This document shows, piece after piece, positions 1 to 8,792 of a DNA stretch of 21,422 nucleotides (positions are counted from its first letter, which is position 1; each line of letters begins with the position of its first letter). The stretch is from positions 1 to 21,422 of the forward strand of contig JADDMT010000269.1 of assembly GCA_021401465.1 (NCBI GenBank). The letters are read 5' to 3'. The notes under the pieces were generated by a model. The model did not search any database. It was given only the letters and a program-made list of their open reading frames with translations, and had not been told where the DNA came from. The translations under genes were made by a program, and so were the position numbers. Source of the stretch: Teratosphaeria epicoccoides (taxonomy: Eukaryota > Ascomycota > Dothideomycetes > Mycosphaerellales > Teratosphaeriaceae).

Positions 1-2946
1 ATCCGACGAAGCGACAGCGAGGCTAGAGCGTTAGTTATGTTCGTCCTAAAGAAGGACAACACGCTCCGCCTATGCGTTAACTATAGGGGCCTTAACGCGG
101 TAACCTAGAAGAACCGCTGCCCCCTACCACTTATTAGCGAGACGCTTGACCGCCTTGGTCGCGCCGCCATCTTCTCGTCTATCGACTTGAAGGACGCCTA
201 CTACTAGATACTAATCCGAAAGGGCGACGAGTAGAAGACTACATTCCGAACGTAGTACAGACACTTCGAGTATATAGTGATGCCGTTTAGCTTGACTAAC
301 GCACTAGCGACGTTCTAAGCGTATATCAACCGGGCCCTAGCCGGCCTCGTTAACACCTGCTGCGTAGTGTATTTAGACGATATACTAGTCTATTCCGACT
401 TGAAGGAGGAGCATATGCGGCATCTAAGTATGGTGCTTAAACGGCTCCGCAAGTTCGCCCTCTACGCGAACCTAAAGAAGTGCTCATTCCTGACGGATAG
501 GATTGAGTTTCTCGGATACATCGTCTCTACGGAAGGAGTCATCATAGATGACTAAAGGGTGTCCGCAATCACAGAGTAGCCGCGGCCGATTACCCTCCGA
601 GAAGTGCAGGTGTTCCTAGGATTCACTAACTTCTACTGCAGATTCATACGATCTTACTCGAAGATCGTGGCTCCCCTCACGGCCCTCGCAAAGGGCGCGG
701 TTCGAGGAAAAAAGCCAGGGAAAGTGCCTTAGGAGGAGGCTTAGAGCAAGGCCTTCTCTGAACTTAAAGCAGCTTTTCAAACTGCGCCCATACTTCGGCA
801 CTTTGACCCCGCTACGAAGATCCGGATAGAGACCGATACTTCAAAATTCGCAATAGCCGCAATTATATCGCAGCTCTAGTCGCACGAAGGTAGTGCGCGA
901 TAGTACCCGATTGCCTTCTAGTCGCAGAAGATGCAGGGCGCTAAGCTTAACTACGAGACTCACGACTAAGAGCTTTTGGCTATTGTTGACGGCTTCAAGG
1001 AGTACCGACACTACCTCGAAGGCGCAGCGCACCCTATTAAGGTGCTCACCGACTATAACAACCTTCGCGGCTTCATAGGCGTGAAGTAGCTAAGTAGTCG
1101 GCAAGCAAGGTAGGCGACTTTCCTCGCTAGCTTTGACTTCGTTATCTAGCATTGTTCCGGAAAGACGAATCCGGCCGACGGTCCTTCGCGACGACCGGAC
1201 TACGACACTAGGGAAGAGGGTGACCGACAGCTTCTCCCTACGCTGCAAACGAAGCTTGTAGTTTAGGGCGGCGATCTGTCGTTAGCTCCTCTTGTAGGTC
1301 GACTGCGGGTCTAATGGGGCCTCACGGCCCCCGCTAGTGACGAACCCTCCCATCTGGCAGTTGTAGCGACCGTGTCTAGCTCGATCTATGCGGTAGTCAA
1401 CCGGCTTACATGCAGTAAGCATGCGATGTCTGAAGAACCCTTTAAAGAAGTCTCGAGACTTATTCAGCGGTTGCAAGAGCGAGAACCGGAGTTAATTAAT
1501 GAGGGTGTAGCCCTCTAGGACACCGCAGGCAGTCCGAAGTACTAGACCAAGTCAGGCGATTTGTGGTACTTTGACAATAGGCTCTACGTACCCGCTAACC
1601 GCGTACTCTGTTTGCAGCTCCTCCGTATTCATCATGACAATAAACTCGCGGGCCATTTTGGCGTAGAGAAGACGAACGCACTTCTCGGACGCAAATACTA
1701 GTAGCCTACGCTAGAACAGGATGTCTCTGACTATGTCAAATCCTGCTAGACGTGCCAGATTAGCAAATCTCGGCGCCATCGCCCCTACGGCGATGCTTAG
1801 GCGCTCCTACTACTAGAGAGACCATGGCAAGACTTGACCATGGATTTCATTACCGATTTGCCGCCAGCAAAGTAGAAAGGCGATGTGGTTAATGCTGTCC
1901 TTGTAGTAGTCGACTGATACTCGAAGATGAATATCTTCATCCTATGTACGAAAAAGTGCACAAGCGGCGAGCTTGCGCGGCTACTTCGCGACGAAGTCGT
2001 ATAGCGCTTCAGTGTCCCCCAAAGTATCCTATCGGATCGAGGTTCTGTCTTTACTAGTGAATACTAGCAAGAATTTGTGTTTGAAGCGCGTGTCAAGCAC
2101 TGCCTAAGTACAGCATTCCATCTACAGACTAATAGTCAGACTAAACGTATGAACCAGACTCTTGAGTAGTACCTTCGGTGCTACTACGCTAAGAACTAGG
2201 ATGCCTAGGCTGACGCAATTCCTATGGCGGAATTTGCAGTCAATAACAGCGTGCATGCTGCTATGCGCATGTCGCCATTTCAGATTCTCTATGGCTTTGA
2301 TCCAGAAATACACCTAGAACCGCCTCGGGACGAGTCTTCTGAGGAGAGGGTGCTAGCCGCCGCGGAATCAGCGCGGCGTATGCGCGAGGTACATTCGGTG
2401 CTAATAGAACACTAGAAAAAGGCCTCAGAATCCCAGATTAAACATAATAACACCCGTGCTAAACCGATGCAGTACGCAGTTAGTACGAAGGTGTTGCTGT
2501 CGACGAAGAATCTCAAGCTGAAACTTCCGAGCAAGAAGATGACGCCAAGGTTCGTCGGACCCTTCTAGATACGCGACGCGATAGGCTCGCAGGCGTACTA
2601 GCTATCGTTGCTATCGTCATATCGTGTACACAACGTCTTCTACGTATCTCTACTCGAACCATGGGTACAGCGCGAGGGCGAAAAGCCCGCGGACCCGATG
2701 CTAGTAGCAGAAGAGAACGAAGAGTAGGAAGTCGAGGGTATTAAGGACAGTATGCGGCGTAAGGGCGCAACGCACTATCTAGTGAAGTAGAAAGGATACC
2801 TACCTAAGTACACATAATAGGTTCTAGCCGAAGACTACAAGAACGCTCCGGAAGCTATTTGTGAATTCGAAGAGCGGAGGAAGTGTGAGCAGGGCTTGAG
2901 AAGGTCGATTCGTAGGAAGATGAGGGTTCTGGAGCAGAATTCTTGA
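1..2946 (+). pseudogene. pol: Copy A pol: RT, RNase H, integrase, chromodomain (RIP-broken)
   Basis: One frame runs through, interrupted by many TAG codons. RT shows the K-K-D and L-C-V-x-Y-R-G-L-N blocks near 49-93 and the catalytic Y-L-D-D at 370-381. RNase H has the E-T-D-x-S block with Asp at 835. Integrase has the His/Cys zinc site (His 1630, 1654; Cys 1744, 1753), then the catalytic core with Asp at 1843 and Asp at 2035. The Glu expected 35 residues further (2143-2145) reads AAA, Lys. A chromodomain follows (about 2722-2880) with the E-x-E-V-E-x-I start and Y-L-V-K-x-K-G-Y core; three of its aromatic positions are now stops. This domain order defines chromoviruses, whose chromodomain directs integration toward marked chromatin. 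TGA at 2944-2946 is the nominal end, but the frame reads on as a Lys-rich tail to TAG 3088-3090. The protein must be non-functional. Confidence 0.92.
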
Positions 2947-3090
2947 CATGTGTATGTAGCGCATGACGCGCGAAGCGACAACGAGAAGCAAACGCCCTAC
3001 TTATACATCATTAATGCCTAAAGGCACACCCAGAATAAACCCAAGAAGAACAAGAGACATGCTCGGATTAGCTTCGTAGCTAATGCTTAG
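2947..3090 (+). other. Possible C-terminal extension of pol in copy A
   Basis: Past the TGA at 2944 the pol frame continues for 47 codons with one internal TAA, explainable as a mutated CAA. The text is plausible and basic, with a short K-P-K-K-N-K-R run, and stops at TAG 3088-3090. Copy B keeps the same reading (12519-12659) but has AAG instead of the final TAG. Either TGA 2944 is the true stop and this is 3' untranslated sequence, or TGA arose before the copies separated and this is the real tail. The A/B difference at that codon (TGA against TAA) fits an ancestral TGA. Confidence 0.4.
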
Positions 3091-4583
3091 CGACTACTAG
3101 TTAGGGGCTTCCTGACTGAACCCGAAGCAGGAGAGTCTTTCTTGTTACGGTCTACTAGGGACTGCCTACTCGCACGGGGTCTACTAAACACCCTAAAGCG
3201 ACCATGAGTAACGGGGGTAGCAACGCCACGAAGAGAGGCCGGCATCTTCTTCTTCAGTAGGTTGCGAGGGAGCTCGTCTTCAGAGCCTATAGTAGCCAGA
3301 GAACTAGCGACACCCTTACCGCGCCTAGTCGCGACGACTACCTCATCCTTAGCATCAGAAGGCGAAGAGACTCGAGCGCGCTTGCGGCTGTCGCGCTCGG
3401 CCCTCGAGATCATCTTGCGCTTCTTGACACGAGTGTCGACCACATCATCGGACTCGGTGTCTCCCTCAGGCGCAACTAGTGCGGTGACACTACGGCGCGA
3501 AGGGATCACGTCAGGACCGAAGGTATCCTGAACGTCGTCATCCTCCTCATCCTCAAAGATCTGGCCTAGAGGCTTGTGCCTTAGCGTCTTGACGGACGCA
3601 GTGCGGGTCGCAAGCGGGGAAGGCTCGGCTTCCTCGTCGCTGACCTCAATTTCGGCCCTAGCCCTCTTCTTCTTCTTGGACAGTGGCGTCGAGGCGGCGT
3701 AGGCGGCGGCGCTACAATGTGTTAGCTGTACGCACGCGACAGGATTCGAGTGAGTAACTTACGGCTTAGTCCTCGGGACCGGCTTAGAGGCAGGCTGCCT
3801 CTCGGTACGGCGCTAGGGCGTGGCCTTAGCGGCGGGAGCGGTGAATTGCTTGATGACCTTCTTGCGGATCATCCGCGTCTTAAAGTCATCGTCAATAGAG
3901 GCAAGGGCCCCGAGTTGCTGACGCTGACGGCTAGTCGGATATTTCTCGACGCTAACGTTAGCCTAGCGGAGAAAGTCAGCATTCATACTTAGAGGGCACC
4001 CGCACCGTATGCGTACTATGGCGAAGGTCTCGACCCTAACGGTTAGCACCTTCAAGATCTTCTAGACTAAGTCTGCGATCAGACCTAGACAAACGTTTTC
4101 GCCTGTTAGCAGAGAGTCGAAGCGAACGCTGCCGTAAGAACAGTTAGCAGTCGCGGTGAAGCACGAGAGGGCGCCGAGCAGGTAGGCGAGTGCCTCGCGG
4201 TACTTGGCCTGTAGCCTGTTCATAGTTAGAGTGCCTTCAGCAATCCCCTCGTCGCGCGCACTCTAGAAGTCATCGATGTTACGGCAGAGCTAGTTGTACT
4301 CGCCATACACCTCTTTAGGGAGGTCTTGGCATTTTTGATGCTTGCCATTGCAGTTGACACAATTGTAGTAGACACCGCCCTCATCAAACCCGCTGACGTA
4401 GATCTCGGCTACGCTTCGGTCAGTACAAGTCACACATACCTCGCGGGTAGGGGACGCCTTACTAACACGCGGAGGGGAGATGTGTGCAGCTTGGCTACCA
4501 AGGTTGTCGAGGCATCGTCAACACAAGCGACAATCGCGGGCAGAGCGAGTAGCGTCGAACTTAGTCTGTAGCACATGAGCCAT
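3087..4583 (-). pseudogene. Antisense accessory gene of the chromovirus, copy A: Cys-rich N-terminus, basic C-terminus
   Basis: I do not recognise the family. On the strand opposite to pol, one frame runs from ATG 4583-4581 to TAA 3089-3087. With a 51-bp intron (3762-3712) it gives about 481 residues; exon 1 is 4583-3763 and exon 2 is 3711-3087. The in-frame stops (residues 22, 98, 107 and later) are all TAG or TGA at plausible Gln/Trp/Arg codons. The N-terminus carries Cys at 18, 21 and 24, then Cys 50, 53, 75, 78, His 82 and Cys 85, a likely zinc-binding cluster. After an amphipathic middle, the C-terminal third has an acidic run (E-D-E-E-D-D-D) and several Lys/Arg clusters (K-K-K-K-R, V-K-K-R-K, R-K-R-A-R) like nuclear localisation signals. 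Exon 2 holds a 140-residue stretch without stops. A nuclear, nucleic-acid- or chromatin-binding role is inference only. Confidence 0.72.
3712..3762 (-). other. Spliceosomal intron of the antisense gene, copy A
   Basis: Read on the minus strand it begins GTAAGT, has the fungal branch-site sequence GCTAAC about 10 bases before the end, and ends TAG. At 51 bp it has the short length typical of filamentous fungi. It lies in phase 2 and, being a multiple of three, keeps the frame; unspliced it would add an in-frame TAA straight after the donor. The homologous bases in copy B (13284-13334) keep all three signals. Confidence 0.7.
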
Positions 4584-4736
4584 TATAGCTAAGACGGGTT
4601 AATTGATCTTGATTGATTGATTAAAGAAGAAGGAGCTCTAGTACAGACCTGCAGACATAGCGAGGCGCAAGCTAAGCGAAGTAGGAGCGGAGGTCGATGT
4701 TAGTGTCTTGGAACAGGAAAGTTTAGGAAGCGACGA

Positions 4737-4748
4737 GGTTTTTATACC
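4737..4748 (-). promoter_or_regulatory. TATA box of the antisense gene, copy A
   Basis: The minus strand reads GGTATAAAAACC, a strong TATA box about 155 bp upstream of the antisense ATG (4583). Between them the minus strand has a pyrimidine-rich CTCCTTCTTCTTT run (near 4624-4636), as is common around fungal transcription starts. The block is unchanged in copy B (14309-14320). This suggests the gene has its own promoter, not the LTR. Confidence 0.55.
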
Positions 4749-5367
4749 CTCTAACAGCCCCCCTGTTGCCCACCGCAACCGTTAAGCTAGTGACTCGAAC
4801 TACATGCGCAGAGCACCTGCCTCTAGTTGACTCACAAGGGGACCGAATGATGTAATAACGGATAACGCGGCTGTCACGCATGTGCGCCGACCGCACTCAT
4901 GCTAGCCTACTAGCATGGAAATGTGACGAGGCCCGCGCTAGGAGCGCGCTCCTGCCGTTTCGAGCGGCGCGCGCAGAGCGTCCGCGTACTTTCCTACTAC
5001 CCCGAGGTTCTGCGACACGTTCTTCACGGTCACGACTAAATAGGGACGGCCAAGCTACTTGGCGAGGCCGGCGCGCATGCTCGCCCTATAATTTCAAGGA
5101 TTGACCGAAGTACGTACTCGTGGTTTCCTGATATCTTGATCCGCATGTGAAGCGAAGGTGTTACGAAGCCGCCTAACATGTGACGGATTGAAACCCGCCC
5201 GAGTTAGCAGCCTCCGCCCCGCACTCGCTGCGAAGGTGTTAAGGTGTATGCATGACACATGTTGCGCAGGCTATCTACCTATTCACCCTTGCGCGGTGTA
5301 AGCGTGCTACATCCCGTACCCTATATGTTCCGCGTATGTCACTTAGTAAGGCTAGGGACATCCTCAT

Positions 5368-5381
5368 AGGAGGAGGGGCAG
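5368..5381 (+). other. Polypurine tract of copy A
   Basis: AGGAGGAGGGGCAG abuts the first base of the 3' LTR. It is the expected second-strand primer site of an LTR retrotransposon and is identical in copy B (14940-14953). It fixes the LTR start at TGATAC. Confidence 0.8.
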
Positions 5382-5741
5382 TGATACGGTTGATACTAGG
5401 GGACCATTTAAACCGCATGGGTTCTAATAGCCGCCCTTGGCATGCAGTGACCCTGCTACATATGGCAAGGGGGTCCTTCGTACATATGTTGGCTTGTATG
5501 TCGTCTAAGTAGGATCAGTTGTCGACGTAGGACGCCCCTACGTCGCTGACCCTACGGTACCCCTACGGGGTTAGGCTCGGACATGCTTTCCCTAATTGAG
5601 GAGCGTCGGGGGTTATAAGCACCCTTAGCGCTACCTCTGCGATAAGCAGAAAGCAGCGCTGTCTTGTACCTACTAAAAGGTCGGATTACTCTGTCACACT
5701 GCGAGATATTTTCATATCATATAGCACATACATCTATATTA
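5382..5741 (+). repeat. 3' LTR of copy A (360 bp)
   Basis: It begins TGATA and ends TATTA. The ancestral end was probably TATCA, the inverted match of TGATA, with the last CA mutated to TA as in both copy B LTRs. It holds a TATA box (TATAA 5614-5618) and the AGAAAGCAG motif (5648-5656) complementary to the putative primer site of the family. It joins directly to family C sequence at 5742; the predicted left target duplication outside the window is GCGCG. Confidence 0.92.
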
Positions 5742-6283
5742 GCGCGGTACTTCGTGGCGGAACCCTTCTGCTAGATTCCTAGGAGAGCTCTTTCGGCCTC
5801 TTGTTGCTTATTACCGAGCCTGAACGCTTCGCGTAATGCCTTAAACAAAGACTTGTCTAAGTTAAGAATCTCCCTAGTCGTCGTCTTCCTGGCTTCGGCG
5901 CTGCTAACGTGATCCAGATAATCCGTTAGATGAGGCTAGATAAACTCGAACGCCGGTCCCTTCAGGTAAGAGACAATGTACATCATTCGCTTATGATGTG
6001 TCGTAAACCGTTCCGTATCCACGTTAAATGCTAACTAGCATTGTAGGATAAACATCTCGACTTGAGATCGTTGTCCTATGAACTCTGTAGGGCTTCCTAT
6101 CTTGAAGCCGTTGTTGCCGTGTCCATTCCCGGTAGTTGAACCTGCGACGGATGCTAGAGCCATCTCGCTAAGGTGAATGGATTCGAGCTACTACGTGATT
6201 TGAGGTATAGCGGCAACTTGTTCTCGTGGTGTCAGTTGACTGTCGCTAGAGCTTGAACTGACAGTTAAAGAACTACTTGACAT
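5742..6283 (-). pseudogene. gag: gag 5' part of copy C'
   Basis: The minus-strand frame starts at ATG 6283-6281, matching ATG 19216 in copy C, about 60 bases past the LTR. It begins with a Ser-rich stretch and then the capsid-like region containing the M-Y-I-V-S-Y-L-K-G-P-A block. Mutated codons give several stops. It ends where copy A interrupts it, before the zinc knuckle. The product would be the structural Gag of a Ty3/gypsy element. Confidence 0.82.
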
Positions 6284-6342
6284 AGGCGTATGTCAAGCGC
6301 TCGCCGAGTCTCCTGATGCTTCCCTAGAAGTAGTGCTCAAAA

Positions 6343-6832
6343 TGTCATAAGGGTAGGTGCTAATAGCAGGAAGGTGACTAGGTGTTAGACTCGGGAGCTG
6401 TGAAGAATATCGACAATAGCAGTTAACCTTATAACTAACTCTCCTCTAAGCAAGAGAGGATTGAATTAAGATTGAGCACGAAGCTCCTAACTACCTGTCC
6501 TAAAGCCATCCCTATATACTAGAGAGCGACAGAGCAGCTCTGTTAGATCTGTCGACAGACCCGACAGATCCGTGTCTGTAGATCTATGGACTAACCCCAC
6601 AGATCCAAGGGTCTGTCATCATGTAACAGATCCCTTCTTCCTTACAAGCCTATAGATCTGTAGACTAACCCTACAGATCCGGGGATCTATCCTCTCGTGA
6701 CAGATCCTTTCTTCCATGACTATGCCTATGACTCATAGTACTCCCATGACAGTACTATGACTCATAGCACTCAGGACCTACATGATCCTGTATCCTACAG
6801 TACTCCGGACAGTACTCCTGACACTCATGACA
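6343..6832 (-). repeat. 5' LTR of copy C' (490 bp)
   Basis: On the minus strand it runs from TGTCAT (6832) to ATGACA (6343), perfect inverted ends. It keeps both ATGACTCAT sites (6728-6736 and 6757-6765) seen in copy C and the TTGAGCAC/GTGCTCAA complementary pair (6472-6479 and 6333-6340). Bases beyond 6832 are not family C, which fixes the edge. Confidence 0.85.
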
Positions 6833-7144
6833 GGCTACCCCTGAAATTGCGCTTCCCTATTAGCTAGCGGTACTTTTAGCTTGCTAGCGGTATGCTATTA
6901 AAATACCGCTAGTAGAACTAGCCTCGGTTAGCATTAATTCTTCAATGATAGCTAGTATAGGTACTATAAAACATCCGCGCTATATAGCATGTCCGCCTAT
7001 ATGACACAGCCTAACGGATGTAGTTGCTCTGCGGTAGATCCTGCGTATATAGTAGTGAGATTTGTTCTGCATGCAAGAGAATATCCTGTACGTATTATTC
7101 TAAAGGCCTTCGAGCCGCGTTTAAACTATAACAGCCATACTACC
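6833..7144 (+). pseudogene. Decayed SNF2-helicase-like gene, segment left of copy B
   Basis: From 6834 a plus-strand frame reads plausible hydrophobic protein text with scattered TAG/TAA/TGA, for example I-K-I-P-L-V-E-L-A and S-S-M-I-A-S-I-G-T. After the 8.2-kb copy B and one CTACC are removed, the same frame joins without a break to the frame at 15319. I therefore treat both pieces as one gene. This piece alone has no diagnostic motif; the assignment rests on helicase-like motifs in the right segment. The upstream part is missing because C' (with A inside it) starts at 6832. The stops fit mutated Gln/Trp codons. Confidence 0.45.
7140..7144. repeat. Target site duplication of copy B, left (CTACC)
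   Basis: CTACC immediately precedes the TGATAC start of the 5' LTR and recurs at 15314-15318 directly after the 3' LTR. Five bases is the usual Ty3/gypsy duplication length. Confidence 0.92.
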
Positions 7145-7504
7145 TGATACGGTTAATACTAGGGGGCTATTAGAACCGCATGGGTTCTAATAGCCGCCCT
7201 TGGCATGCAGTGACCCTGCCACATATGGCAAGGGGGTCCTTCGTACATACGTTAGCTCGTATGTCGTCCGAGTAGGATCAGTTGTCGACGTAGGACGCCC
7301 CTACGTCGCTAACCCTACGGTACCCCTACGGGGTTAGGCTCAGACATGCTTTCCCTAATTAAGGAGCGTCAGGGGTTATAAGCACCCTTAGCGCTACCTC
7401 TGCGATAAGCAGAAAGCAGCGCTATCTTGTACCTACTAAAAGGTCGGATTACTCTGTCACACTGCGAGATATTTTCATATCATATAGCATATACATCTAT
7501 ATTA
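7145..7504 (+). repeat. 5' LTR of copy B
   Basis: TGATA...TATTA, 360 bp. U3 contains a run of inverted repeats: 7165-7177/7183-7195 (13-bp perfect stem), 7212-7221/7226-7238, 7245-7251/7258-7264, 7286-7294/7300-7308 and 7309-7315/7331-7337. A TATA box follows at 7377-7381, then AGAAAGCAG at 7411-7419, which I infer lies at or near the transcript start and so marks the U3/R border. Confidence 0.93.
7377..7381 (+). promoter_or_regulatory. TATA box of the AB LTR
   Basis: TATAA sits in the LTR after the hairpin-rich U3. It is conserved in all three AB LTRs (5614-5618 in copy A, 15186-15190 in the 3' LTR of copy B). It would drive the genomic RNA, with initiation expected 30-40 bp downstream. Confidence 0.6.
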
Positions 7505-7507
7505 GTT

Positions 7508-7516
7508 CTGCTTTCT
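7508..7516 (+). other. Putative self-primer binding site of copy B
   Basis: CTGCTTTCT, three bases past the LTR, is the exact reverse complement of AGAAAGCAG at 7411-7419, which lies 34 bp downstream of the LTR TATA box. There is no TGG in the first 20 or so bases after the LTR, so an ordinary tRNA primer is unlikely. The arrangement matches Tf1/sushi elements, where the RNA 5' end folds back as primer. Confidence 0.5.
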
Positions 7517-7553
7517 CCCCCCTGCTTTGCAGTCTAGCAGAGAATACTACGAT

Positions 7554-8792
7554 ATGTCTAGAGCACTACGAACTCGTAACTAACGCGTAGCGAGCGCCAT
7601 CCTGAGTGCCCGCGACAGCGAAGCTAGCCCGAGTAACTAGCCCGCAGGAGTACCCGCTACGAGCGACACCGCATCGAGCGACGGTTCCGCTAGAGGCTAA
7701 TTACGCGGCGGACTAGGTAATAGACCCCCCGCACAGGGACCGCAACTAACCCCGACTATCGACCCGGCCCTTGTAGCCATGATTGTCGATTAGGTCGCAA
7801 ACTGCCTTGCGAACTAGAGCTAGAGCCGCACCGCTCCTAGTAGCGACAACGGCGAGGACGACGAAGACGTCGCCATAAGCGGTACTAACGAACTAGTAGA
7901 CGAAGAAATCTAGCGAGATTTTACGCTAGGGACCCGCGAAGACAACTTACTAGGAGGCGCAGACCCTCCGCGTGTGCCCGCAAACCTAGTGCCTAAATTC
8001 GGGGCTATAGTAGGCTAACCGGGAGGTAGTTATAACGCATACAACCTAAAGCCGTTTAAGGGAGACACCTTAAAGGAGGCGCGAACTTTCTTGCAGGCGT
8101 GTAAGGCAGTTTTCGTGCTTAACCTACGCGGATATTCTACGGAGGGCGAACGAGTTGCCTTTAGTGTGATGTGGCTCAAAGAGGATAAGGAACCTCGCAA
8201 CAATTAGCATGAGCGGTATGACCTTATGCAGGTCTATGACAGAACGTATACGTAGGCGGACTTTTACTAGTTCTGTGTTAACTAGGTCGAGGATCCGGGG
8301 AATCGCGCCCTTACTATGTCTGTTAAGTACGAGAAGGCTAAGCAGGGGAAGGGACAAATAACCTCTAGCTTCGCTACCTACCTCGCTACACTCGAGAGAC
8401 AGATGCTACCCTATACTAAGACGTAACGCATATGGCACTTACTCGTCAAACTTGATGACAATCTTCAGAACATAATCATGACTTTTCATGAACTTCTGAC
8501 GACTTAGCAAGACCTCGTGTCCCTTGCGACATGTATGGAAATCACCTTGAAGCGAAATGGAAAATCGGGCAGTAAGGACAATAAGCGTCTAAGCCCTAAG
8601 GACCTACCGAAGGGCCGCTATTATAAGCGCCCTAGGGGCCACGTCTAACGCGGTAGTTCATTCCGGAGGAGCAAGCCCTCTAAGCCAAAAGACAGTGGCG
8701 AAAAGCCTCCGAGTAGCTGCTACATCTGTGGAGCGAGGGACTACTAGGCGGCTCGCTGTCCTAAACGAAGTGATAGGAAGAAGGTAAGCAAG
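7554..8792 (+). pseudogene. gag: gag of copy B (RIP-broken)
   Basis: ATG 7554 is the first start after the LTR (49-base leader) and lies in the same frame as everything down to the chromodomain. The N-terminal part is Ser/Pro/acidic (near 7850-7870 an E-D-D-E-D-V run). The capsid-like part (about 8040-8540) includes F-K-G-D-T and T-F-L-Q-A-C blocks typical of Ty3/gypsy Gag. It is followed by a basic linker and a CCHC zinc knuckle. The knuckle has Cys 8718, Cys 8727 and Cys 8757, but the His codon (8742) reads TAC, Tyr, as expected from CAC hit at CpA. Gag would form the particle and bind RNA; stops and the lost His make it inactive. Confidence 0.85.

Larger units (their letters stand above)
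4584..5381. other. Non-coding spacer between antisense gene and 3' LTR, copy A
   Basis: I see no convincing coding frame; open stretches here lack recognisable motifs. It holds the antisense TATA box, a GC-rich palindromic patch near 4935-4980 (CGCGCT and AGCGCG repeats) and a direct repeat GCGAAGGTGTTA at 5152-5163 and 5230-5241. It is collinear with 14156-14953 in copy B, so it belongs to the element. It probably serves as the antisense gene's upstream region. Confidence 0.5.
1..5741 (+). mobile_element. Chromovirus (Ty3/gypsy) copy A, left-truncated by the window edge
   Basis: The left edge falls inside reverse transcriptase and the copy runs through RNase H, integrase, chromodomain, an antisense accessory gene and a 360-bp 3' LTR. 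It matches copy B base for base at an offset of 9572 (position 1 = 9573, 5741 = 15313) with no net indel over 5.7 kb. The bases after its LTR (5742 on) are the reverse complement of the interior of family C gag (19757 downwards), so A is inserted in a minus-strand family C element. Its 5' LTR, gag and left target duplication lie outside the window. Almost every stop codon in it fits CAG/CAA, TGG or CGA hit by C-to-T or G-to-A change. I infer a dead, RIP-mutated copy. Confidence 0.93.
5742..6832 (-). mobile_element. Family C retrotransposon fragment (copy C'), cut by copy A
   Basis: This is the reverse complement of 18667-19757: paired positions always sum to 25499, so there is no net indel over 1091 bp. 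On the minus strand it holds a complete 5' LTR (6832-6343), a short leader and the first 180 or so codons of gag (6283-5742), then is broken by insertion of copy A. The rest of the element should resume left of copy A. Differences from copy C are mainly transitions. Confidence 0.92.

Noticed and set aside
1..3090. TAG might be a reassigned sense codon, given how often it interrupts good protein text
   Set aside because: TAG stands at positions that are Trp in some domains and Gln in others, TAA and TGA also interrupt, and copies differ by matching transitions. Mutation explains this better than a new code.
3262..3992. Plus-strand open frames at 3262-3531 and 3750-3992 (and 12834-13067, 13379-13564)
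   Set aside because: They are the complement of the antisense gene; one crosses its intron and none has a motif.
4326..4571. Plus-strand open frame (also 13907-14143)
   Set aside because: Shadow of the Cys-rich N-terminal part of the antisense gene.
4880..5512. Plus-strand open frames in the spacer and running into the 3' LTR
   Set aside because: No motif, biased composition, not open in copy B at the same place; the second crosses the LTR border.
6860..6912. GCTAGCGGTA repeats and their inverse as a transposon terminus
   Set aside because: They fall inside a plausible coding frame of the SNF2-like remnant and have no matching terminal structure; resemblance to the 16703-17022 palindromes is short.
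7505..7530. tRNA-type primer binding site after the AB LTR
   Set aside because: No TGG or other recognisable tRNA 3'-end complement; the self-complementary site explains the position better.
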